DNA of 64,000 nucleotides from Gymnorhina tibicen (taxonomy: Eukaryota > Chordata > Aves > Passeriformes > Artamidae). This document shows, piece by piece, positions 50,275 to 64,000 of this stretch (positions are counted from its first letter, which is position 1; each line of letters opens with the position of its first letter). Location: positions 3,044,935-3,108,934 of the forward strand of contig VXAZ01018984.1 in the NCBI GenBank assembly GCA_013399875.1, read 5' to 3'. The translations under genes and the position numbers were made by a program. Under the pieces are notes generated by a model. It was not told the DNA's origin and ran no database searches. It was given only the letters and a program-made list of their open reading frames with translations.

Positions 50275-50325
50275 TAAGGCCCTAATTCAGCAAGTATTTA
50301 GGCACATGCCCAAACTCCACTGATT
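50275..50325 (+). repeat. possible ancient repeat remnant
   Basis: AAGGCCCTAATTCAGCAAGT followed by TTAGGCACATGCCC and AACTCCACTGA resembles the GGCCCTGATTCTGCAA...TTAAGCACATGCTTAA motif of an old amniote repeat. Short and diverged. Confidence 0.35.
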
Positions 50326-50751
50326 TTTTTTTCTAATACAAAACAGGATAACATGAGGTAGCCAGTTCTCTTCAATTCAGCGTTTACTTGACTTTTGGTG
50401 TCAGTAAATGAGATCTGATACAGTAGTGATGAGGGGATTTATCAATCAAAAATGCTTCTGATTGAGGAGGAAAAAAAATACTGGAAAAAATCGAGTATTT
50501 TTTCTCTTAATTAATCTTACCCTGCGATTTCATAAAGATTATTTTATGGTCTGTAGCTAACATGGTGGTTATGCAGCTAAAGGCATTATCTTCACATCAT
50601 TATAATGAAACATAACACTGGTATCCTTGACTTTATTAGCCAGGCTTCATTGGTATCTGACATTATATATTTCCTATTATAAATCTAAATAAGAACTTAC
50701 ATTGACCTGCATTAGACCAAACATTAAACAATTTACTAAGATTACAACTTC

Positions 50752-50787
50752 AGAAAAAAAAAAAAAGAAAGAAGAAAAAAAAGAAGT
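50752..50787 (+). repeat. A/G-only low-complexity tract
   Basis: A run of only A and G (A13, then GAAAGAAGAAAAAAAAGAAG) in HHIP intron 4. Confidence 0.85.
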
Positions 50788-53700
50788 CTTTTAGACCACC
50801 AAGAAACAACCATAAATTTAAGGAAATATGAGGTTTCCACCATGTGACTTCCCCTGCAGAGTTATGCAACAGACTGCTGTTACTTAAAGGTCATACATAA
50901 AAAATTCATGGTACATTTTTTAAGAGATTTATGGTGTTTCTATTTATGCAACTTATATGTCAACAATTTAAAGGTATAGTATACTAAAATAACAAATTAA
51001 ACTCTAATCCCTTTGAATCCTTGATAAAATAGAATGGTTTAATGTAAGTCATATATAAAAGAGGTTTAATAAATGTATCAATATTAATTGATGTGGTATG
51101 TGTGATGTAATGATTAGCTGTTTATTATCTATTACAGCTCATTTTTATCCTGAAAATCATTTGCAAATGGGCCTGGTTAGGGGAGCATTCCTTGGAGCAC
51201 AGGCCCATTACATGGTGGCGTGGCTCTCTTTAGAATTGCTTTGCAAATCAGTCTCAGAACTAACTTTCCCTCTGTGTTGAGATGAATTGATACGATCTAG
51301 ACCTCTTGTTCTGGGATATCTTTGAACTCAAATACACATCATTTATGGAAGATGTTGCTGGATTTTCTGGAAGTAAAAATTTGTAACACTATGTGATGGT
51401 ACCAAGCCTTAGTTATTTGCTGAACTTTATTTGCTTTGCACTGGAGTGAAATGAGAGCAGTTAGACACTTACTCAGCATTGCTGAGGCAAGAGGGTGACA
51501 AAGACTGAGAGGGGGCAATTTCTCAAAAGCTTTACCAGTAGGACTTGAACTCAGCCGCAGAAGTCACATTGTGAACCTTGCCTGTGCACACCTAATGTAA
51601 ATATATTTATGTGGGAGTTGAGACTGGGAATGCATCACTTTATGGCAGAAGTCAGAGCCATATATGCGGGTCTGGCAGGAATTATTGATGCTAGATTCAT
51701 CCCTGAATTTTGCATATTAAATTCATTCATGAATATGAAGGCTCCATTGGGGCACAGCATTTAAGTACCCTAAAGTGTATAAGCACTTTGACACCATAAA
51801 TATTAATTTCTCATGAAAACAAGTCTTCACAGATAAACAAAGGTCCTAATATGTATAACATCTATGAACATGCTCAGCCCTAAACACGTTGATAGGACCA
51901 TTGCCTTTGAGGTCAACCATAAACACTGTGCTGAATGGGGCAATAGCATTTGGAGAAAGATACTAGTATGGCCATGGAGATTGGTGGTGTTGTGGCCTAA
52001 TCTTGTCCTCAGTAAAGAGCCTAAGAATGCAGTTTGGTGGTGCTAAGTTCCTAAAAATAAGGAGGGAAATTCTCCACAATTCTTTGGCTTGCTGTGCCAC
52101 CCACCAGATTTTAGTTGTGGAGTCTCTACTGACTCGACTCATCATACCTCATCCCTTGATGACTCTCACAGTATTCCTGTAGGGATGCCCTTTGTCTGGG
52201 CTTGAAAAACGTTTCTTGCCTTGCCGTGGGAGGCACTGTTTTATTGGTGTCCTTGGCTGCTGCTGTCTCCAGCCCTGAAGATAACACAGAGCGCCTGAGC
52301 AGTCCTGCAGAGCTGGAGCTGATCCTGTAAGAGGTCCTCAGCAAAATTACCCAACAGACCTCTGTAAAAAGTACTTATGCAACCCTGGATTACCACATTT
52401 CTTGCTGTAAAATAGAGCTCTACAGGTTCTGTGGATTTTGGATGTTTCCAAAGTTGTGGCACCCTGTGATTTGTCTTTGCTGACTGCAGAAACATATCGC
52501 TATTCCTAAGCTGGTCATCACCCCTTCATCAGCATAATTCATTTCCATAGTAAGAAACTGTTGTAAAGAAATTAGCTACAACTGTTCCAGCAGAGTTTAT
52601 AGGTTCGTAGGCCAACCCAAGCAGCAATTAATTTAAAAGAAGATGTGATCATTTCCTATCTTTTATGAGCATTAAATAATAACTTTTTTTTTCTTTTTGA
52701 CAAAAAATATTTGACATGTCAAAGGAGTAGAATAAGAGCTGATAGTATCTATGGTATTTTAAAATATGAATATCTCTTATAAATAAGAAAATCACAAAGT
52801 GTTAGAAAAGAATAACAGATATGGCATTTTAAAAGCTGTTTTTCTTTATAACTCTAAGTCTAGAGTTTCAGAGAGAAAACACTAATAAAAATTAGTCAGT
52901 CATCATTATGATGTCATTCTCATAATTTCCCTTGAAGTAAACTAGCAAGTACAAATAATATTTGTAATGTGTGACATCATCTATGTAGCTTTCCATATGC
53001 TCAGACTTTGGGTTAAATTTAGTGATGTTTCCCATTTGTTAGAGAGAACACCTTCTGGGTGGAATGGATTTCATTAAGAAAATCTCTCTGAAGTTAAGCC
53101 ATCTTTGTAACTTGTTCAAAACAAAACAAAACCAAACCCCAAACAGTCCAGGAATGATAGGAGTACAGCAGTAGCAATTTGTCAAAAATGTGATTGTCCG
53201 TAAGAACCAAAGTTTCAGTCCCAAGTCTGAGGGCTTACATGAAAAAAGGAACCATGCTTTTCAGTGTTGCTCTCTTCAAAAAGAAGTAAGCATCATCATA
53301 ATTGTTTCACGTAGGAAACAATTTTCCCTTCCACGTGACAAATGCACATTTATCACAGTTGGTCTGCAAAGGCTTCTTGGAATCAAACTTAAAGCATGTT
53401 TTGGAGGAGTCAGGGACCCATTTTTTGTTGTTTCATCATGACTGGCTCATCAGCATCCTTGTCCTTAGACAAATATGTACCAGTTGAGTTAATTTAATTT
53501 GAATTATCAACTGGAATTATATCTTTCAAGTAATCTTTCAAAGATATGCAGTACACAAATGATGCGGACCAATTTAGTCCAAAGACCCCTGACAACATTT
53601 TCAAATAGTACATTGCATTACTTAATATAAACTTGAAATTTAAGTAAATATTATTCATTATTCCTGATTTTGTTGTTGTTGTTGGAAGACTTGGGCATCT

Positions 53701-56700
53701 GTTTTAAATGATGTCATTATTTACACATGGTGACTTTTGCATTTGAATGGACATTAGCTAAATGTGACAGTTATTCAAATTCAAAGTAGAAAAAATTACT
53801 AGAGTTGTCAGAATATTGTAATACACTGATATATTATTCCTTGATAAATGCCAGCATTTTCTACTACCCTCCCTTCCCCCCAAAACAGAATAGGAAATTC
53901 ACACATTTGCAATCTATACTTAAGTACTGAATGGAACAATTTATGAAAAAAAAATAGCTAATATAAACATAATTTCTTCTTTAGAAATATGAGGTATGTA
54001 ATAATTAGTAGAGCCTCACTAAAGCTACAGAAACCACATTCCCTTAGGAGAAAAAGAACAATAACTTCTGAGAAAATGACAGGCTATACACAGTTTGCTG
54101 TATCTGAGGAATAAAAATGAAACTGCTTAAACATATTTAAAAGCAGTAAATTCGCTTCCTCTACAAATTCATAAACTCAGAAATATTTCCTTGCAATTGT
54201 TCTTGGAACTGATAGAGGAAAATCTCCCAGGGACACACAAAATGTAATAAGTGTAATATGAAAATGGCCCTTTCTGCTATGAAGATTGAAACAAAGCAGA
54301 TATTCTCCAGAACACCAGCAGGTTCCCCTGCTCTCTGCCCATATGGGCTCTTCCCACAGTCTCACTGCATGAGGGACTTATGAGCCTCGTCAGAGCTGAC
54401 TGTATGGAAGGAATGTGGGCTCAAACATTTGTAGGCATGCCACAGAACCTCAGCAATCCAGTCTCTTGTTAATTACAACTAATATTTCATTATGTTGTGG
54501 AATTTTCAGCTACATAGCTGTGTGTACACATCTTAGTAAGTCGTGTAGCCAATGCTTGCAATTAAATTACAAGCCTTGCAAAGTATAAGAGGTGTATTGA
54601 AAGCTGAAATTAGTAGAATAAAGCATTGCAAGTAGGTTTCCAGCTTTTTAATTTGAGACCTTCAGACTTCTTGATTGCAGGAAGAAGTCTGAGAACACAA
54701 ATCAAAGTAAAAAGTAAGGAGGCAGTGAATTTCCACTCCCCCTGCTTTCAAATGGATTTTTTAACCACGTGGCTTTTAAGCCAATTTCATGATTTTGGAG
54801 TCTGCCTCACGCGTGTGTGAATGGACAGGATTGAAGGTACTTTACATGGCTTATTTAAAAATAACATCCTAACCCAAGCTATAAATCACAATAAGTATTT
54901 AATGCCTTACGTATATAATAAATATTCAAGTCTAAGTATCTGGTTACAGCAGTGATTAAGAGTTCTGAAAATCAACCCCTTAAAGGGCAGTCTTCAGTGG
55001 AAATAGTGTGAGTGGTGAGGCTTCTTTCACACCCTTCTATGCACATGTGCAGTTCACAGCCATTAAGTCAACAGCATCACAGCATCTCCTACTTCTGAAC
55101 TCTGATGCACATCCATGCACTTCGCAAATCTCATTTGAATACTGCTTTTTGAGGAATTAAAGCAAATCTTAAGACAGAGAGGAGCCAGCCTGATAGGAAG
55201 TTCTAAACCTTACAGTGTTTAAAGCAGTGGGATGGGTTTCATGGCGCGAAAAGGGACAAAAGGATAAGAAAGATAACTTGGGGGGGCTATCTCTAGATTC
55301 TAATTTTTAAACAGAAACTTCGATCTTCATTGAATTGGGGAAGAACTACATCTGACTGGATAGCCCAGCCAGAAGGAATGAATCAGAACTACAGATACAG
55401 ATTCCTGCAGACTTTTTCTTTTCCAAATCCCATTACATTTGCAACAATGCAGGCAGGGAACTGACTGGCTGGGGACAGCTCTGCTGAAAGGGAGTGTGGG
55501 GTCTCGGCAGACAGCAAATTGAACATGAGCCAGCAGAGTGCCAGTGGCAGCGGAGGAAACCAGCCGCAGACTGGGCTGTTTAACAAGAGCACAGGCAGCA
55601 GAAAAACCCATCATCCTCCCTTCTCTCTGCACAGGAGGCTGCAGGGAGGATACTGCACCTGGTTCTACAGGCCCTCAGTACCAGAGTGGTGTCACTACAC
55701 CACAGGGAGTCCAGTGAAGCGGGGCTGGGGACTGGAGCGTTTGCCCTCTGCGGAGAGGCTGCCAGAGTGGGGCATGTTCAGCCCAGGGAATAGAATTGTG
55801 CTGCAAGTGGGGCAGTTAAGTGTGGCAATGAAATTAGAGAATGGCATCCCCAGTGTAACTGTCCTCTGCGGGAGTCTGTGACTCTAGTGCTAGTCTAGGA
55901 TTTTTGGGAAAACATTTCTGTGGCAGGTATTGTTGGAAAACCCTAATCATTAAAAAAACCCCAGTTCATGCATCCAATCTAAAGATCTAACCTATCAAGC
56001 TACTGGCTGTGTTGTTACGGAATTTCTCTCCTTTTCTTTTTCTGTTTTTACTAGAATTTCTAGTCTTGACCTGAGAAGGTTTCCAAAGAACCTTCCTAAA
56101 AATCAGGAGAGGAATTCTGCACTTGATTCATGACAGGGACTACAATCTGTAACCTGCATATCCTGGGTAACTTCCTTGATCTATATAGAGCAATGAGTCT
56201 CTTTTACCAAACTATATTTAATTTCATGCAGCAGCACAGCATGTCTCTGTGAGCAAGAACCATTGACTTTATATGTGCCTTTGAAGTGCCCTCTCTGAAT
56301 TTAATTGTCTTATATTATATTGTGTCCAATATTTAGTAATTTTATAAGTGTCCCCAGAAGCGTATCTTCACAATTCCTAGTTACTCTTGGAAATGCTTTC
56401 TATTGCATCCAGCCCTGATATACAACAGCCACACATGCAAGTCTGATAGAGTAAATGAGTTAGCAAGTTACCAAGCTTTGCAGCAAATCTCAAGTTTCAC
56501 AGAAAAGCTAATTTTGAGATGCTTGGTTCTGTCCCACACAGAAGACAAACACTAACACTACGTTATTTCTGGACAAGGATTCTGAAGCAAAGATTAAAGG
56601 TGATTGCTTAAAGGCTACCATGCCAGCAGACATAGGACCTGGCTGCACCCAGTTTTACTGTCAGGTGACCCAGTTCCCTATCAGCAAAGCTATGTGGCTG

Positions 56701-59700
56701 CTGTATTTTTTGTAAACAATTGGATAATAACTTTCAGTAGTAGAAAAGCTACAGGCGAATACTTCATTAATTGGTGCTGAATCGAAACCATCAAGGCAGC
56801 AGCGTGTAACAGACAAGTGATTATGTTGCTCAAATGTCATTCCTTTTAAGTGTGACAATTCAATTTGTTAAACTTTTTCATCAAAGAAAAAACAGAATGA
56901 AAAGGCAGTATTGCCTTCTCTGAAATGTATTGCTTCACCTATTTCTGCTAGATCTTGTTTTTTCCAGGTTAAATATATTTTTAGATGCCATCAAACAAAA
57001 ATCCTTTTCAACACTATTTTATTCAATTGTATCTTGCTGTACTGCTGAGGATGCTGCTGAATTAAATAGTGACAGTCTTCATTACCCAAATACTTCAAAC
57101 CTTCTTTTAGCTACTGCTCAATATCTGCTTTTTATAGTTGGTTAGATTTTTGGAATTGTCACTGACACTTCTTATATTTTTTCCAGGATAGAACAGAATA
57201 AGGTGACAGAGCTCTTTGTGTGTTTAAAGATTCTTTATGTTATATTGAATTTCTGTGCCATTTCATTTCTTTTATTTAAAAAATTTCTCTAGACTTCCTC
57301 CCAGCGTACTCAATCTTGTATCACCAGCAAATTCTGACACTTAGTTATGAACTTTCCAAAGTAACAGCTGATTTTCTGGAAGCGATATGAGATTACACGT
57401 TTTAAAATTATTTTAAAAATATGGATTATTTATTTCTTCTATTTGCTTTTCACTCCTAATTTAGAAGCGTACTGGAGATATGTCCACAGGCAGTGGTATA
57501 GAGCAGTTCTTGCCTGAATGCAGTCAGAACCACAACAGGGTGTTTTTATTGTATGAGCAGCAATCTCTCATACCACTTTCTTCAGAAACACCAAATAAAC
57601 ACTTTTAGAAATATGAACTACTTTTTCTTTATTATCTCACAGATTCTTTGATGGCATTCTGTTTGTGGCAAGAAATTAAAGTATAAACAAAATGCTTTTT
57701 TGACCTAATTTCACAATTCTCCTAATTTTCCATCTAGGATTTTTGTGGGTTCTCCTTTCTCTATTACTTGCAGGATGACCTTAAGAGCCCTTTCACAGCC
57801 AAACTCACAGAAGAAATTCTGTAAAAACAAATAGTACAGCTTCATTATCTTAGCGACTCAAAGTTTCAGTTGCTTTACAGCACTTATTTTCAGGGTAATT
57901 TATGCTGGTGCTTTCCATGATTTCTCTTCTCCCTCGTTTTTTTTTTTCCCCTTCCCATCCTACAGGTGGAGAAGCAGCAAATGTTAAACACCAACTATAG
58001 GATGTGCTTTTCTCAGTATCTCTTATGGAAAGAAATCAGGTTGTATCTTTTGCTTTTATACTCTATTGGTCCACCTAACCAACCTCTGCCAAAGATCATC
58101 ACCTAGTTTGAGGAAGTTCTTTTACCATGATGTCTTTAAAATTTCTCTGTATTTTTCCCTATTTGTCCTTTAAATTTCCTCTCAAACCTCAGAATGTTGT
58201 TCTACCATGGATATTTATGGGAAACTCCTACTTATTCTGTCAGTGAAACAATGGCAGGATATAACCCTTACTCTGGTGTTCTGAATTTATATTCTGCTCT
58301 ATTAGTGTCACTTGAGTTGGATTTCCATTTTATTATAGGATTATTATTTTTTGGGGGCCTGAACATTCCCTTGTACCTCGTAATATTTCTCACCTTCTTG
58401 ATTTCTGATTGTTCCAGTATATACATATTTTCCCTGAGTCTAATAAGGTACTTTTAAAGAACCTCCATGCTGCTTCTATGGATTTTAATTTCCAAACTTT
58501 CCCCTTCAGGCTATTTCTAACTTCCTCAATATAAAAATCTTCCTTTTTTTGAAAAGTACTGTAATATTATTACCTTATGGTGGGTTCCCACGGGAGGATG
58601 TTGAGCTTAATTATATTACAGTCGCTTTTATTTAGTGGCTAAACCACGTTAACTTCCTGAATCAACTCATGTATTTTGCTCTAGATCTGCATCAAGACTA
58701 GATTTGCCCTTTCAGTATTCCACAGGAATTGTGATACCTTACAAGTGAAAGCCCATGATGACGGCCAGTAATGTGTCTCCAAGTCATCAGTTGTTGTTGG
58801 GCTAAGATTCAGCTGAAAACAAACTCTAGTAGTGAACTATATGGTAGTTCTGAAAAGCAGATTGAAATATGGTTTGTCTTTGAACTGGATCCACTGCTTC
58901 TCTGAACTTATAAACATGACTTTGAAAGAATGTACACTGTTTTCCTGATTAGAAGTCCCTTCTCTCCTTTTTTTTCCATTACTCATTTATTTCAACCCCA
59001 GTTTTAAAATCTATCTCATTAGTAAAGCATTCTCAATAACAGAAGTTGAAACAAATACAGACTCGTGTATCCACGTTCAACACAGAGCTATTACTATTAC
59101 ATGTTATGAGAACACACTATTTGCCTGTACTAGGCTCAATTTCTTTATTATTTTAAATCCCAAACTGATTCTCTTAAATCAAACTTTTCTTAAATTTGCC
59201 AAGAGAGAAAAGTTTGCTTCATTAATGTTAGAATTTGTGGTTCACATTTCGAAAGAAAGCTAAAAATAATTTCTAAAATAGTGCATCTTTCTGACATAAA
59301 CACAGCTAACTTATATTTTTGCAGCTTCCAGGATTGTTTCACTTGTACAAAGCAGTAAAAGTATCCTGCTCTTTCCATTTTTCTCGTACTATAAGAACCA
59401 AGAAAGCAGGAATTTGTTTAGCTCATTGGCTCCATTTATCCTGAGCCAAGACCATGATCTTGGAAACCCTGTAACTTGGCTGAATACAGTACAAAGTTCT
59501 TTGCAAAAAGCCAGTGCAATTAGAACAACACAGTGTATGTTCAGTCTCAAAATTAAGACGATAAAGTTTCAAACAGCTAGAACTGAAACAAAGTATCATG
59601 GACCCAGCCCTTTAATCAGTTGAACACAAATCCCAATTCCACTAGTTTTTGATCAAATGAAGAATTGTGTGCTTGAGGACCGCATTAAGAAAACGCTATT

Positions 59701-59950
59701 CTACCTTTTTGTAAATGAGCAGAATTCACACAGAAAACAAGGAAACATAATGGAAGAAGTGCAAGTTTTTTGCAGTCCAGCCTTGGGAGCTTCTCTGAAT
59801 ACTCCAGACAGAGTGATACTCTAACACAGCAATACACTTTCCACTTCCTATTTTATCACTGCTTACTGCTGAGTGGCCATACACTTTTGCTAACCAAATC
59901 AGCACATTGAAGACTCTGTTTTAAAACCCAGTGCTTCAGTTTTGAAGCTG

Positions 59951-59967
59951 TTTTTTTTTTTTTTTTT
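59951..59967 (+). repeat. T-tract, 17 bases
   Basis: An uninterrupted run of 17 T in HHIP intron 4. Confidence 0.9.
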
Positions 59968-62900
59968 CTCTGCAAAACCTCTCCTTCACTGCATATTTAA
60001 AACATCTAATGCATGGATAAGACATTCTCTTCACTTATTATGAAATCATCTGTAATTTCTATTTTGATGAACTACAACACTTAAGGATATCAAATAAATA
60101 AAATTCAGTACCAAGGATTCTAGTTCATTATGTTTCAATTCACCTAAATTATTTACAGGTGGTTGAAGGTACATTTTTGTTTTATTGAATAAAGGAATTC
60201 TTAGGCCTTGTTGAAAATAATTTGAGTTCTGCTCAAGTTGAGAGTAATTTTCTTTTATGCATTTTGTTTGGGGGTTTTTTGACCATTCATATAAGGTGAT
60301 TTCAGAAGTTACTAGGTTAGTAAAGAGCAAATTAAGTTCACTTCCCTTAGTCATTTGCTACGTTTTTTTTCCTTAGAATACTTACTCTTGGAAGCTGAAA
60401 TATTTATGCAGGTAGTAAAATAAAATAAAATTTATACACATTGATGAAATTTATATGCATTTTATACAAAATAGAGGATTATATGGATTGTATGGAACTA
60501 TATTCCTTTTGGCTTTTTATTTGTACCATGTATGTTTAATATACTATTTTAAAAGCAAGTTTTTAATGGACAATATAATTTTTAAGGAGAATGTATCTCT
60601 ACAAGAAGTGTAAAATGTTGCAAGTTACAAAATGCTGACTCCCTAAACTACAGCAAAACCACAGTTCTGAATGCTTCTGCTTCAAAAATGACATTACTTT
60701 TAAATTAAGTAATCCATTACACATTTCTCTACCGAAGACTTGTAAATAAAGAGTTTGATCCAGTTTTACCTGCTGCCTTCCCAGCCCCACAGGCTTTTGG
60801 AGAAACGTGGATCCTGTCTGTGAAATAATTTTGATTTGTCCCAGTGAGGGAGAACTAGCAGAGGGGTAAAACCCCATAGGGGCTGGTTTCTGTGAGGCAA
60901 TTCCCCAATATTCCCTACTTTTGGATTTGTCTGCTGCTTCAAACTTTGGACATGACGTTTGGAACTACCCAGTGCTTGGCAGGGCTGTGATCTGTAAGGC
61001 ACTGTGGGGGCAAACTGGAGTAATCTCGTAGGTGGCTTGTTAAGGTTTATTTGATCTTCTGACTTACTCACACAGGCACACACCTGCTTGTTGCATGAGA
61101 GCACTGACTTCTTGCTCTTTCCCTCAAAAAGTCACTGGAGCAATCCTGTCCTGATAGTATTGCCCTGTCATATCTCATAAGGCCATTATGGGGAAGGAAA
61201 AGAGCAGCAATGGAAGCTGCCACCATTTCACATTGTTTTTCTACTGCTCTGAGACTCTATTGAGTTGATGAGATCGTCAAAGTGCCCAAGGCTTTAACAG
61301 ACCTAAACATGTCTGCTACTTGATAAAGAGAGTCAATAGTGCTTGCTCACATCTTCAACTAGGCCTCTGTGAGGTGTACAATATCATTTTACATTCATTA
61401 CTAACGATTAGGCATTCAGTTTGTTATGGAGAGGTACATATTTTCTTTAAGGAAGAGCTCAAGTACTTTTCTTATGTAATTTGATATTTAAAAAACCTCT
61501 TCTCATTTACACTACAGCGTCACGCAGATCCCTTCATCTACTGCCACTTGTGTGTTGTCTCCAGGCTGTTACAGTGATTGAGAATCCAGCTGATGGAGAT
61601 TCACCCAATTTTTAAGAATGCCAAAAGTATAAAAGTTTTTTGGTGATTTACTCCCTCTTTTATTTCTTTTCAAGGCATTCAGTTAGCATAAAAATAATGA
61701 TTATTACATAAATTAAAGTTGTTGCAATTCAGCTGTAGGGATTGCAGTCCAATGCCAGTGAAGATAGATCAAGGTTTTAAAAAGTATCTGCTGTAAATTA
61801 AGAACAAATGGTTGAAAGTATTTTGCAGACCTCTCTCCCACAGATTGTATATTCCATTTTCCAAATTAAATCTAAGAGAGAATATTACTTTATTGAGATT
61901 TATGGAATAATTTCTTTAAAAATTCCAGCAATATGAGAATGTAGGCAGACACTGACAATGAAGAAAAATAAGTGTCAGCTACTAAGTGGTTTCATCTTTT
62001 GGAGCTTTTTATGTTTTTGGTAATGGGAAAAATTAGTTCTGACTGCTTTTTAAAGCTCGAATTATATATAAACCATTAATTAGGGGCAGATCATTTGTCC
62101 AACTTTTACTGCAGAAGGGATAAAATGGGTGGAAAACATGATAATATACCAGTGCTCCATTGGAGGAAGTGTTCCTCCCTCAATCCAACTTGCTGATCCT
62201 GTCTAAGGAATAGGACTTAAGAGCTTGTGAGAAAATGGTGTAAGAGGATATAAAGGAAAATTGTTCTGTGGCATCTGGGGGAAATATATATAGGAATAGC
62301 AGTTGGGCTGTATTAACTATGAACATAAATGTGTTACTCAATTTTTCACCTCTTTCAAGACAAACACAGGACCCATTTTCCATGTGGCACAGTACATGGG
62401 ATGTAACAAAAGGAAATCATAGCTCTGATGGACAGGAAAGCACAGACAAGAAGTCCCAAGGACACAGGACTGGTTTTGAGAGCTCCACTATGTCATGGCT
62501 TCCCCGAAGGATTCTTAGGACCTCATTACAGATTTTGGGGTGTCCAAGAGCTTAAAGGGATGATGAATCCTGGAGCCTTAGTGGACTGTTAAACCTCCTC
62601 CCATTAAAGAAAAACATGTGGTTGAAACTGTGTTGGCTAAAAACCATGGAATTTTCTGCGTAACTTTATTCCTTCTTTGCCATTTTGTGTTGGCTATCAT
62701 GATCTGCCTGTTATATTTCAGCAAACACAATAATTTCCTTTTAATTAGATAATTGCCATGTTATTCATTGGTTTTGATCACTTCTAAATTCAGCTTTTGG
62801 TTTTAACAAATGTAGTTTCAGAAGATGATGGATTTTTACATTTTTTAAACCGCTAAATGTTCAAAAAGGATTTGTACACATAACAAAATTAAAGTAGGGA

Positions 62901-64000
62901 TTATCTAGCACTGTGTGTGGGATACAGCTATAATCTATACAGTGCATGGAAAAGAAACTGGCATTCTCAATTGCACTGCACACATCTCAGTAATAACAGG
63001 GTATGAGGCATACAATTTCATGGAACACCCACAATGAAAATTATTCTTTCCAAACAGAGAATTGTTTTGGAATAAGTTAGGTTAATTGGCACCATGGGAT
63101 TCCTCTCAAGGAAACACAGAACATTAAAATCTACACATGTGCATGTAAAATGATAAAGTATTATCTTCTTTCCCCTCTCAGCTCCTCAAATCTGAGACAT
63201 GCTACCCAAAATCAACAGAAACTATTATGTTTTGTTGATTCAAATTTCCTCAGAATAAACTGGCAATTCTTCATCTGGTCAGCTTACAACCTGAGAGCCA
63301 CTGCAGAGTTCCACAATTGCTAGCTCGAGTATGGTTATCTAGTGCAGCCTCTCACACAGAAATAGAGGTCTCTAGAGCTTTTGCCACATGCTTTTCAGAA
63401 TGGTAAGAAACTTTATTTTCAACAGATCTATATGGTGCTAAGATCCAGCCTCTTTCAAAGGCCTGTTGTGCCCCTATTAGGATTAGAACCAAAATCTGCA
63501 AACGGTTAATGAGAAATCCAGGCACATTTCACTGTCATTATACAGTCTTTGGTTAAAACACAGCATTTTACAGTTTCTGAATACAGTTGAAGTATATTAA
63601 GTCCTCACAACAGTATTGTTGCCCTCTCAAAAATTACAAAGAAGTTATCACTGATAAAGAAAAAAATCTTCCTTCACATGAAGAAGGCTGAATTCTCATG
63701 CAGACTGTTGTGCTGTGTGCATTGTGTCTGTTTTGTTACTGTTTAAGCTCACTATAACCAAGGATACTCTACATGGTTTATCTTTAAAATGTCCTCATTT
63801 TTTCACATTTGGCCATTTGCACACCTCAACCATTATTTCTTTCCAAGTTTTCTGCTCCAATTATGTCAAGACATTTATAAGCAATTAACTGTGGTGCCTA
63901 GTGGGCAGGTCACAGGTGAGGTGTGGCCTCAAAAATGATGTCTGTTGTGTCATGGGTCTGACTGCTGCTCTTCTGACCTCTTGGATGAGTGAGAAACCCC

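Larger units (their letters stand above)
19045..64000 (-). other. HHIP: HHIP gene, 3' two-thirds (partial; 5' end beyond window)
   Basis: Hedgehog-interacting protein is a secreted or cell-surface glycoprotein that binds Sonic, Indian and Desert hedgehog and competes with Patched, acting as a feedback antagonist of the pathway. Nine minus-strand exons were read directly. All borders are GT-AG, all phases fit, and the joined frame runs 423 residues to a TAG stop with no break, collinear with human residues 278-700. Missing from the window are the signal peptide, the Frizzled-like cysteine-rich domain and the first part of the propeller. The paralogues HHIPL1 and HHIPL2 are excluded by the near-identity to HHIP and by the two C-terminal EGF-like modules followed by the HHIP-specific end (LLDLTSYIV). 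No promoter is present here. Confidence 0.97.
38144..64000 (-). other. HHIP intron 4 (at least 25.9 kb, continues past window)
   Basis: None of the expected upstream HHIP exons (the CFCIQEVVSGLRQPVG and LFILEKEGYVKI segments, or the cysteine-rich domain) was found on the minus strand from here to the window end, so this is read as one large intron. It contains a (TA)n tract at 42081-42110, a CR1 at 49259-49505, an A/G-only tract at 50752-50787 and an ancient repeat remnant at 50275-50325. GC-richer patches lie near 42.6 kb and 55.3-55.9 kb. The rest is AT-rich and featureless to me. Confidence 0.8.

Overview
The window is vertebrate nuclear DNA from a bird, probably a songbird (passerine). 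Seven 3'-end fragments of CR1 LINEs carry the avian 3'-end signature, in which an AGAATGG(TTT)GGGTTGGAA-type end is followed by the conserved C-terminal part of the element. One short element at 8090-8190 joins a tRNA-Ile-like box B to a CR1-type tail, which matches the TguSINE1 type described from zebra finch. The sequence is AT-rich, CpG-poor and mostly non-coding.

The only gene I can name is HHIP (hedgehog-interacting protein), on the minus strand. Nine coding exons lie between 38143 and 19045 and equal exons 5-13 of the 13-exon human gene. Their lengths (152, 174, 144, 122, 124, 131, 82, 149 and 194 coding bases) interlock in phase with GT-AG borders throughout. Together they give 423 residues plus stop, equal to human residues 278-700. 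They encode most of the beta-propeller that grips Hedgehog, two EGF-like modules and the hydrophobic C-terminus. The N-terminal 277 residues (signal peptide, Frizzled-like cysteine-rich domain, first propeller strands) were not found and should lie beyond 64000. The stretch 38144-64000 is therefore the inside of one large intron.

Layout, low to high coordinates: 1 to about 17.8 kb is sequence downstream of HHIP, with three CR1 copies, one SINE, ancient repeat remnants and broken coding-like pieces on the minus strand at 6.2-7.8 kb. About 17.8-19.04 kb is the probable HHIP 3'UTR, which contains a 67-nt hairpin. From 19.05 to 38.14 kb are HHIP exons 13 to 5 with their introns. From 38.14 to 64.0 kb is intron 4, with one CR1, a long (TA)n tract and a few GC-richer patches.

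I found no new enzymatic or defence system. The observations most worth checking are the 3'UTR hairpin, whose imperfect pairs become G-U wobbles only in the HHIP-sense RNA, and a coding-derived segment at 6.25-6.58 kb broken by a stop codon and abutted by a CR1 insertion. A CpG-dense patch inside intron 11 is also unexplained. Comparisons with human HHIP are from memory of that protein; no search was run.
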